Of a DNA stretch of 64,000 nt, positions 8,303 through 14,439 are shown one piece after another. The DNA lies in contig JAXMOK010000006.1 of the NCBI GenBank assembly GCA_034669965.1, forward strand, positions 1-64,000. Direction: 5' to 3'. The position numbers and the translations under genes were made by a program. Origin of the DNA: HXMU1420-13 sp034669965 (GTDB lineage Bacteria > Bacteroidota > Rhodothermia > Balneolales > Balneolaceae). The notes beneath the pieces were generated by a model that saw only the letters and a list, made by a program, of their open reading frames with translations, ran no database searches and was not told the origin of the DNA. How positions within the stretch are numbered: position 1 is the first letter of the stretch; each line of letters opens with the position of its first letter.

Positions 8303-8351
8303 AATTCCCCTCCGGCGGAGGGGTGTCCACCGAACGGTGGACGGGGTGGTG
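8303..8351 (+). repeat. F-orientation two-hairpin palindromic element, second copy
   Basis: Identical in its hairpins to 7708-7756. Together with the R element at 8151 and a 98-base spacer (8205-8302) it forms an R-spacer-F unit related to the unit at 7586-7756. The DUF559 gene thus also lies between direct copies of this larger unit. Confidence 0.78.
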
Positions 8352-8402
8352 AATATTTGGTATACCTCTTGTACTGTGCAAATGTGGTCAATTCAATCTA
8401 TT

Positions 8403-8422
8403 CCAAACGGGTTGCCTTTTTT
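8403..8422 (+). repeat. 20-nt direct repeat, right copy, flanking DUF559 locus 1
   Basis: Exact copy of 7552-7571. Here it is not part of a hairpin, which fits a duplication of half of the M14 terminator made when the DUF559 cluster entered. Confidence 0.6.
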
Positions 8423-8470
8423 TGTGGTTAGGTGTTTTATACAATAACTCACAGTTTCACGTTAGCATGT

Positions 8471-9712
8471 ATGCCTTCTCGGATTCTTCTTCTCTTATTA
8501 TTTTCGATACTTTTGGCGTGCAGTAAAACTCCATCCTCATGCGAGCGTTGCGATCGAGAAATCTCCATAACACCTTGTATCGATAAACACCGTCAATTTA
8601 AACAAGGGGTAGTTTTTAATTTAGAGTCCGAAGCGGTCGAGTTTATCCCAATCACTCAAATAGAATCATTTCACGAAGCATTTTTAATTGAAGTAGATTT
8701 GATAGCGGTTTCCGAGCGAGTGGTGTTGATATCTTCGGAGCATGGAAATTATTTGTTCGACATTTTCGGGTTTGTGATGCTAAGTTTAGAGGAAGCTGAA
8801 GAGCCAATTGTAGCTAAATATGGGGATCGAAGATTTTTTGGAGCCACAACAAAAGTAGGAGATTTTGTTCTTGATGAGACTTTTTCGATCTCCAATGTGG
8901 TGCTTCAATCAAAAATGATAGAATTTTCGTTAACCGGTGGTGCAGCTGATTCTCTGTATGCCGTAAACTCATATTTAATTGCAGAAGATACCCTTGCTAC
9001 GTCTCGAATTGATTTTCCTCATCAATTCAAAGAGGATCAAGTACAATACCTGAAGACGGAAGAAATTCGATCTTTCTATACCAACGAAACAACAGGTAAA
9101 GTCCGCACCAATGATGAATATATGCGCACTAAATGGGAGATTTTTGACTTAAACTCGCAGCAGATGATCCATCAAACAGATTGGGAGTACTCAGATCAAA
9201 TCAGAAAACCTGTACGGTCTAGTTTCTCTGATGATGGCAGCGTTAAGGCCGTTCAAATCAATAACAGTTCAACATCAGTAATACACTCTAGTGGTTCGAA
9301 ACTGCTTCTTGATAATGCCCGAAGCCCACAATTATCACCGGATGGAGATTATATGTCGAGTTCTGATTTTAATTCGATAGAAGTTATCCAAACAGAAACG
9401 GGGGAACGGTTTAGTATCACCAATCAAAGCGATTATTCGGTGTACAACCCAACCGTATTTTTACGTGAAGGACAAGGAGTGCTTCTCACAGAAACAAGAA
9501 GAGCCAGTGACGACCTTCGAGATATGGCGATCCGAAAAATTAGTTTTGATGAATTTGGTGTAACTGATTCATCTACCAAGTTCAGGCTCATACATTATAC
9601 CAGCTTAGATAGCCTGGATTTTCTGTACAGTAGAGCAAGTCAACCTGTAGACCTCGGAAACAACAATGTGTTCTTTCTGCTTTTCCAGCATCAATTAACT
9701 GTCTGCGATTAA
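8471..9712 (+). CDS. Hypothetical lipoprotein, possible beta-propeller
   Basis: I chose the ATG that gives MPSRILLLLLFSILLAC, a clean lipoprotein signal with lipobox LLAC. An upstream in-frame GTG (8432) would add 13 residues that spoil the signal peptide. The mature protein of about 395 residues is rich in beta-strand. Its last third has repeat-like segments such as ARSPQLSPDGDYMSSSDFNS, like TolB/WD40-type propeller blades, but no family is recognised with certainty. A cluster of four Cys (SSCERCDREISITPC) lies just after the lipidated Cys. It is convergent with the TonB-C gene with only 10 bases between stops. Confidence 0.65.
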   Translation: MPSRILLLLLFSILLACSKTPSSCERCDREISITPCIDKHRQFKQGVVFNLESEAVEFIPITQIESFHEAFLIEVDLIAVSERVVLISSEHGNYLFDIFGFVMLSLEEAEEPIVAKYGDRRFFGATTKVGDFVLDETFSISNVVLQSKMIEFSLTGGAADSLYAVNSYLIAEDTLATSRIDFPHQFKEDQVQYLKTEEIRSFYTNETTGKVRTNDEYMRTKWEIFDLNSQQMIHQTDWEYSDQIRKPVRSSFSDDGSVKAVQINNSSTSVIHSSGSKLLLDNARSPQLSPDGDYMSSSDFNSIEVIQTETGERFSITNQSDYSVYNPTVFLREGQGVLLTETRRASDDLRDMAIRKISFDEFGVTDSSTKFRLIHYTSLDSLDFLYSRASQPVDLGNNNVFFLLFQHQLTVCD

Positions 9713-9722
9713 TTACGGTGTG

Positions 9723-10190
9723 CTAGATATTAGTTCTGAAAGTATTTGTAATTGTATAGCTAGAGGGTACTAATTTTGAATTACACAATGCTGGTGCAAA
9801 GTCAGTTTTTTTAAGCATTTTCTTAACTGAATTGTTTAGCAAAGGATCAGTATTGGATAGAATTTGCATAGCTTCAACTTTGCCATCTATGCCAATAGTG
9901 AATCTGGTAATAACATTTCCTTCTATGCGGTTTTTTCTAGCCTCTAATGGGTAATCTAGATTTCTTTGCATTTTTGATATTCCACCTACAATAAATGCAA
10001 AACTGGAACTTTCAGTGTTACAATCTTCATCTGTGATACGAATAGCAGAAGTATTCTCTAAATCGCCGAGACTTTTACCATGTTGGTCTAATTGAGCGAG
10101 TACTTCTTCAGCTGTCCATATTTTAGCTTCTTTAGGCTGGGAAGCACAGCTGAACAATATTACAGAACAAAGGATCAGCGTAAATCTCAT
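9723..10190 (-). CDS. Lipoprotein with TonB C-terminal domain
   Basis: The 155-residue protein has a lipoprotein signal (lipobox FSC, Cys15) and a C-terminal TonB-like domain from about residue 75 (YPLEARKNRIEGNVITRFTI, then GIDGKVEAMQILSNTDPLL and FAPAL). In TonB this domain contacts the TonB box of outer-membrane receptors. In lone lipoproteins of this type there is no inner-membrane anchor or proline linker, so energy transduction is unlikely. A scaffold or binding role is more plausible but unproven. It could be the last gene of the minus-strand run of M28 peptidase, asparagine-synthase-like and TPR lipoprotein genes, 47 bases after the latter. Confidence 0.72.
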   Translation of the reverse strand: MRFTLILCSVILFSCASQPKEAKIWTAEEVLAQLDQHGKSLGDLENTSAIRITDEDCNTESSSFAFIVGGISKMQRNLDYPLEARKNRIEGNVITRFTIGIDGKVEAMQILSNTDPLLNNSVKKMLKKTDFAPALCNSKLVPSSYTITNTFRTNI

Positions 10191-10237
10191 TTAGAAAAAA
10201 TTATATGGCTAGTGAGTTGATAAATGCAGCAAATACA

Positions 10238-11182
10238 CTATTTAAGATCCGCCAGTTCGACCTCACTGGCAATGTACCCAAAAGATGCCCAATTGCCGGC
10301 GTCATAAACATCTTGCCAGATTTGTTGAGCGCGTTCATTTCGCCCATTTATGTGATGCCAGAATCCAAGTCCATAGCCAACTGTGGCATTTGATAGGGCA
10401 TCAGAATCATAGTTAAGTAACATTTCAGGATCGAATTCACCCTTAAAAACGAGCAGTAATTTCAAATAGCTATCATTTTCAATGATATTCATATCCGCAG
10501 AAACTAACTCTAAGAGCTTCCCTGCTTCAACATCTTTTCCCTGTTTTCTCAACGCCATATACTGCCAGTAAAGTGCTGCAACCCGCATATCGTCGTTGGT
10601 GCTTAAATCAAAACAATTCTGATACGAATCTGCAGCCATTTGGTATTCCCCTTTCAAATAATGCGCCAGACCCATGTGATACCAGATATTGGTTTGTAAG
10701 CTCGATAAGGGAAGATTTTGTGCGTTCGGAAGTCCGTCTTCTTCACGACGATCGCGTGAACCGGCTACCATATTAGCTGCAAGCGAAAAGTCGGTAATGG
10801 CATAATTAAATTCACGAAGAGTTATATATCGGTGACCGCGATGCCGAAGTACTCTGGCTTTTTCTTCATCTGTAAAATTGGGGCGCACGCGATCACTCAG
10901 CATTTCAATGGTCGCTCGATAATTTCCGTTATACGCCTCTTTTCGGGCCTCCCAAATCAATGCAGAAGCTACATCGTTGGCGATTGTGTTGGTTTCGATC
11001 AGTGAGTCAATGCGAGTTTCTAGGCGCTCGGGTAAGCCATTTGATGATGATCTGAGTGTATCACCCAACAACGAAATGGCTTGGGCATCATCAGGTAAAT
11101 CAACAAAATGTGGTTGTGGATTTGAGCAATTTAAGCTGATTAACCCAATCAGCAGTAGTGGTAGAAAAAGTTTAATTCTCAT
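10238..11182 (-). CDS. TPR-containing lipoprotein
   Basis: The start giving MRIKLFLPLLLIGLISLNC is preferred over an in-frame ATG nine codons upstream because it yields a proper lipoprotein signal (lipobox LNC). This start overlaps the stop of the asparagine-synthase-like gene by 11 bases, implying translational coupling. The roughly 300-residue mature part is alpha-helical with TPR-like pairs (ATIEMLSDRVRPNFTDEEKA, then RVLRHRGHRYITLREFNYAI, and NIWYHMGLAHYLKGEYQMAA with DSYQNCF). TPR proteins usually scaffold complexes. The operon position links it to the asparagine-synthase-like and M28 genes, but the joint role is unknown. Confidence 0.72.
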   Translation of the reverse strand: MRIKLFLPLLLIGLISLNCSNPQPHFVDLPDDAQAISLLGDTLRSSSNGLPERLETRIDSLIETNTIANDVASALIWEARKEAYNGNYRATIEMLSDRVRPNFTDEEKARVLRHRGHRYITLREFNYAITDFSLAANMVAGSRDRREEDGLPNAQNLPLSSLQTNIWYHMGLAHYLKGEYQMAADSYQNCFDLSTNDDMRVAALYWQYMALRKQGKDVEAGKLLELVSADMNIIENDSYLKLLLVFKGEFDPEMLLNYDSDALSNATVGYGLGFWHHINGRNERAQQIWQDVYDAGNWASFGYIASEVELADLK

Positions 11183-12533
11183 CAGATAATGATTTTCTAA
11201 AAAGTTCAAAGGTCAACATCCAGTTTAATGGGCTAGCGAAAGTATAATCATTGAGTTCGTAAAAAGACGAAAGTATATGCTCAACTTGTTTGGGATTATA
11301 AACCCCGGATTCTTTTACTGTTTTGGCCGCGAAGAGATCCCGAATTTCTGCTTCGTTTGTTAGTAAAATGTTAGGCACCAGCGTATTTGTAAAGCGAGTT
11401 TTAAATTTAGCTTGAAGCTTATTCCAAATCGTCGCCGTCAGATCTTTCATCCAGTATGGATATTGTTCATCACCTTTTACCAAAGGAATTTTAGTCAGTT
11501 CCGCTTTATGCATTTTAATCAATCTTCGAAAAAGCTGGGCGTTGTTACGCTCTGCAACTGGGAGTGATAAAATACCCGACAGAAAATCGGTTTGAACAAA
11601 AGGCATGATATGAAAATGAGTGTTATCGACTACCTCTTGGCTTAGTCCTGCAATATTTGAAAGTCGTGTTCTAATTGAAAAAAGATCTAACCAGTTTGGG
11701 AGCCCGATGGTGTTTACATCAGGCATCTTTGCCATTTCAAGTGTAAGATCTTGCCTAAATCCGGCGTGCATTTTTTGGTTGATTTCTTCTGTGAAAAAAT
11801 CAGCCTTCGGTGCTAAGAAAAAAGGAAGTAACGTATCAATATCCTGAGTATTCACTGCTTTACCGGCACGAAGTTCTACGTTTTTTAGATAACGCCGTCG
11901 ACCAATTTCGCCAATTCCACCATCAATACTGGCAAGAGATTGCCGCCCCAATTGTTGATATAAAGCATTTGTAAGCACATCTGAAACCGAAGAATTTAAC
12001 AAGGTTCGAGTACTTAATTCCTTCAATTTATCTAGAGAAAATGTGTCAGGATCATAACTGATGTGTTGGTGATCTGATTTTGACAATCGAATTAATTGTT
12101 GAACGATTTTTTCATCAGGGTGCTCAATCCCACCAAATGTATAAGTTGATATCGTGAGCTTATTATCCGCAAGCAAAGCATAAAGAACTCTGGAATCTAA
12201 TCCACCCGATAACCCAAGACCAAGATGTTGTTTTTCAGAATATATAGATCTGATTAACTCCTTCAAAAAGCCCTCTACATCTATTTTCTGTTCGGAAGGG
12301 AGCCAAGGTTTTTGTTTGATTTCGAACCGTTTCGTTTGGAAATCATAACTCGCAGATCCTCTCAAGCGAGTTATTCCTTCCACAAAACTAGAACCCGAAA
12401 AGGGATTCACAGATAACCAATGCGCTCCGAATTTATTCCAATCGATGGATTTAGCTGAAAATGGAATCAACCAATCAAAACGAGTCGAAATCAATGTCGA
12501 ATCGCCTACTTTTGCGATAAAAAGACTCCGCAT
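11172..12533 (-). CDS. Asparagine-synthase-like protein, C-terminal synthetase part (frameshifted from its N-terminal part)
   Basis: This carries the ATP-pyrophosphatase (Asn_synthase) domain: the PP-loop LGLGLSGGLDSRVLYALL lies near residue 100, followed by a helical C-terminal region. It should activate a carboxylate as an adenylate for amide formation, as asparagine synthetase and lasso-peptide cyclases do. The first residues (MRSLFIAKVGDSTLISTRFD) match the middle of the N-terminal Ntn domain of that family (PLGMRPLY followed by beta-strands). They continue exactly where the overlapping upstream frame reads IPLG, so the two frames were one gene of about 565 codons. A single lost base, probably in the GGG of TTGGGATGC, would explain the split. 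It overlaps the TPR lipoprotein gene by 11 bases. Confidence 0.75.
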   Translation of the reverse strand: MRSLFIAKVGDSTLISTRFDWLIPFSAKSIDWNKFGAHWLSVNPFSGSSFVEGITRLRGSASYDFQTKRFEIKQKPWLPSEQKIDVEGFLKELIRSIYSEKQHLGLGLSGGLDSRVLYALLADNKLTISTYTFGGIEHPDEKIVQQLIRLSKSDHQHISYDPDTFSLDKLKELSTRTLLNSSVSDVLTNALYQQLGRQSLASIDGGIGEIGRRRYLKNVELRAGKAVNTQDIDTLLPFFLAPKADFFTEEINQKMHAGFRQDLTLEMAKMPDVNTIGLPNWLDLFSIRTRLSNIAGLSQEVVDNTHFHIMPFVQTDFLSGILSLPVAERNNAQLFRRLIKMHKAELTKIPLVKGDEQYPYWMKDLTATIWNKLQAKFKTRFTNTLVPNILLTNEAEIRDLFAAKTVKESGVYNPKQVEHILSSFYELNDYTFASPLNWMLTFELFRKSLSDEN

Positions 12534-12874
12534 CCCAACGGAATAAGTAAAAAGTCGACTTGGTTTTGATTAAAGCTGGCACCGGCAAAATGACCGTTTA
12601 GTTCAAGTGTTTCGGGATTTCTCGAGGCTAATAAACGAGCCCAATCGATAGTCAACATCAAGCTCAAATTCGGATACGACTGAATGCCAATTCCGGAAAC
12701 AATCCAACCGCGTTTTTGACCCGGATCCAGCTCATAAATAAGCCGATCACTTAATGGATCGGCTAAGATAATAATGTCGGATGAAGCAGTTATCGCATTC
12801 CTTAATCCGGTAAGGCGTTCTGCTTTTTTGATGAGTTCATCAGTTCCGTTTAAAATGGCAATGAATGAACTCAT
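12506..12874 (-). CDS. Asparagine-synthase-like protein, N-terminal part (frameshifted)
   Basis: This 122-codon frame matches the N-terminal Ntn/GATase-like domain of asparagine-synthase homologs (LELNGHFAGASFNQNQVDFL for the usual L-x-G-x-FA segment). It runs out of frame after IPLG; the final 9 codons (CGVFLSQK and stop) are shift products. The family normally begins Met-Cys, with Cys as glutaminase nucleophile, but here the start is MSSFIAILNG, so no glutamine hydrolysis is expected. It begins 10 bases after the stop of the M28 peptidase gene and is probably in its operon. Whether the shift is real, programmed or a sequencing error cannot be told here; no classic slippery heptamer is seen. 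Confidence 0.65.
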   Translation of the reverse strand: MSSFIAILNGTDELIKKAERLTGLRNAITASSDIIILADPLSDRLIYELDPGQKRGWIVSGIGIQSYPNLSLMLTIDWARLLASRNPETLELNGHFAGASFNQNQVDFLLIPLGCGVFLSQK

Positions 12875-12884
12875 TACTAAACGA

Positions 12885-14150
12885 TTAAAGCTGTAAATCT
12901 AAGGTTATTTCCGTACCATCCCGTAAAATGGTGATGGTTGTAAGCTGACCTTTTTCAAGCATGTTTAGCGCTCCCATATATCCGTAAATGTCTTCGAGCT
13001 CAACGCCTCCTAATCCAATGATTACATCACCGGATTCTAAACCTGCATTAGCGGCAGGTTGACCGGGATTGGTTCCCGTTATTTTCATGCCTTTCCCATC
13101 GTAGCCATAATCAGGAAGCACACCTAAAGTCGGGCCTTCAAGTCGCATACTTTGTCGCTGCTCGCCCGGTGCTTCGATAAAGGCGAACTGCTCTTTGTCG
13201 ATGGTATCTAGATGCCCAATCACACGTGAAAGGTGTGAAATTGCCAACGCTATTCCATCATTGTTGATATACTCAACGTCGTCGGATGGCCGATGGTAAT
13301 CTGAATGTGTGTCGGTGAAGTAGTGAAGCACCGGAATGTTTTTATAATAAAAACTAGTGTGATCGCTGGCTCCGGTTCCATCTTTCACGAGGTCGAGATT
13401 TAACGAATCGGTATTGGCTTCGGTTAAGATCGACTCCCAATTGGCGGATGTACCAATTCCAAAAATCATCAGTTTGTTGTCGTCCATTCGCCCGATCATA
13501 TCCATATTGATCATGGCGATCGCGTTATCTAAATCAACGGTGGGTTCATCTACATAATGCGCAGAACCAAGTAAGCCCATTTCTTCACCAGAAAAAGCTA
13601 GAAATAGAACGTCGGTTTCGGGTCGGTTTTTACTTAAATACTCAGCCAACTCGATTAAGCCTGCAGTTCCTGAAGCGTTGTCATCGGCGCCGTTGTGAAT
13701 GCGTTGTTTTTCACCGCGATACAGCGATCCAAATTCACCGTAGCCAAGGTGATCGTAATGAGCGCCAACAATGATGAGTTCTTCTGAGTCGCCTGTTCCC
13801 TGTAGCAAACCAACCACATTTTTTGATAGTCTTTTTTCACCGGTAGTATCGGTTGAATGCGGGTTGTTTAAAATGGCGGTGTTGATGGTAAACTCTTGAA
13901 AGAACGTACGTTCGTCGCCGGCAGGCTCTAGTCCGTAATCGCGAAATAAATCGGCGATGTAATTGGCAGCAACAGCTTCATCGGCAGTACCGGCTTCGCG
14001 GCCATTGAGTGCATCAGCAGCCAGAAATTCGATATGTACCGCAATGTCTTCGGCAGTAATTTCAGCAGTAGAATTGGATGAACTTTGTGATTTAGAGCAA
14101 GCAAGTAATGTGAGAAACGAGAATAGAAATAAATACTTGGAGAAGGTCAT
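12885..14150 (-). CDS. M28-family zinc aminopeptidase lipoprotein with PDZ domain
   Basis: The 421-residue protein has a lipoprotein signal (lipobox LLAC, Cys18) followed by a peptidase M28 domain with paired zinc sites. Ligands are visible in GAHYDHLGYG, HNGADDNASGTAGL, SGEEMGLLGSAHY, NMDMIGR and TDTHSDYHRPSDD. A PDZ domain closes the protein (GYDGKGMKITGTNPGQPAAN, AGLESGDVIIGLGG). Such enzymes are envelope-associated aminopeptidases that feed on peptides. It is the first gene of a minus-strand cluster with the asparagine-synthase-like gene and two lipoproteins, diverging from the riboswitch-controlled TonB receptor gene. Confidence 0.88.
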   Translation of the reverse strand: MTFSKYLFLFSFLTLLACSKSQSSSNSTAEITAEDIAVHIEFLAADALNGREAGTADEAVAANYIADLFRDYGLEPAGDERTFFQEFTINTAILNNPHSTDTTGEKRLSKNVVGLLQGTGDSEELIIVGAHYDHLGYGEFGSLYRGEKQRIHNGADDNASGTAGLIELAEYLSKNRPETDVLFLAFSGEEMGLLGSAHYVDEPTVDLDNAIAMINMDMIGRMDDNKLMIFGIGTSANWESILTEANTDSLNLDLVKDGTGASDHTSFYYKNIPVLHYFTDTHSDYHRPSDDVEYINNDGIALAISHLSRVIGHLDTIDKEQFAFIEAPGEQRQSMRLEGPTLGVLPDYGYDGKGMKITGTNPGQPAANAGLESGDVIIGLGGVELEDIYGYMGALNMLEKGQLTTITILRDGTEITLDLQL

Positions 14151-14258
14151 TGATTCTTGGTTTTAAATTTGAGGTGGAAGGTAAGGTTGTTTTATGAATT
14201 TTATTTGAAGATGGCGGTTTTTTGTGATCCGGTGATGAAAAAGAAAGCGAGATATTCG

Positions 14259-14290
14259 TTGATAAAGTTTCGAGAACATTCATAACTTTA
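14259..14290 (+). promoter_or_regulatory. Bacteroidota-type promoter of the TonB receptor transcript
   Basis: A -33 TTG (14259-14261) lies about 21 bases before a -7 element TAACTTTA (consensus TAnnTTTG). Transcription would begin just before the TPP riboswitch aptamer. Confidence 0.45.
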
Positions 14291-14293
14291 GGC

Positions 14294-14382
14294 ATCGGTT
14301 GGGGGTGTCCCGCGCAAGCGAGACTGAGATCATACCCTGATTACCTGATCCGGATAATACCGGCGGAGGGAAACCTGATTGC
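14294..14382 (+). ncRNA. TPP riboswitch (THI element)
   Basis: The conserved core is plain: GGGGTGTCC at 14302, CTGAGATCATACCCT (14324-14338), TTACCTGATCCGGATAATAC (14341-14360) and CGGCGGAGGGAAAC. Outer stem P1 pairs TCGGTT with AACCTGA. TPP riboswitches bind thiamin pyrophosphate and shut off thiamin genes. Downstream, TCCTCCAA (14406-14413) is exactly complementary to TTGGAGGA (14430-14437), which contains the ribosome-binding site of the receptor gene, so control is probably at translation. The GGCGGAGG end of the aptamer could pair with CCTCCTCC and act as anti-sequester; this last step is inferred. Confidence 0.93.
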
Positions 14383-14405
14383 CATTCTGTACGCACTCGT
14401 TTGCC

Positions 14406-14437
14406 TCCTCCAAATCATTAATAAATAACTTGGAGGA
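14406..14437 (+). promoter_or_regulatory. Shine-Dalgarno sequestering hairpin of the TPP riboswitch
   Basis: An 8-bp stem, TCCTCCAA with TTGGAGGA, hides the GGAGG three bases before the ATG of the receptor. It is the likely expression platform. Confidence 0.7.
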
Positions 14438-14439
14438 CC

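Noticed and set aside
8246..8431. 61-codon frame through the second F element
   Set aside because: It encodes only the repeat-derived leader and unrelated sequence; the DUF559 domain is absent.
12506..12533. Programmed -1 frameshifting in the asparagine-synthase-like gene
   Set aside because: No X-XXY-YYZ slippery heptamer or clear downstream pseudoknot; a lost base is simpler.
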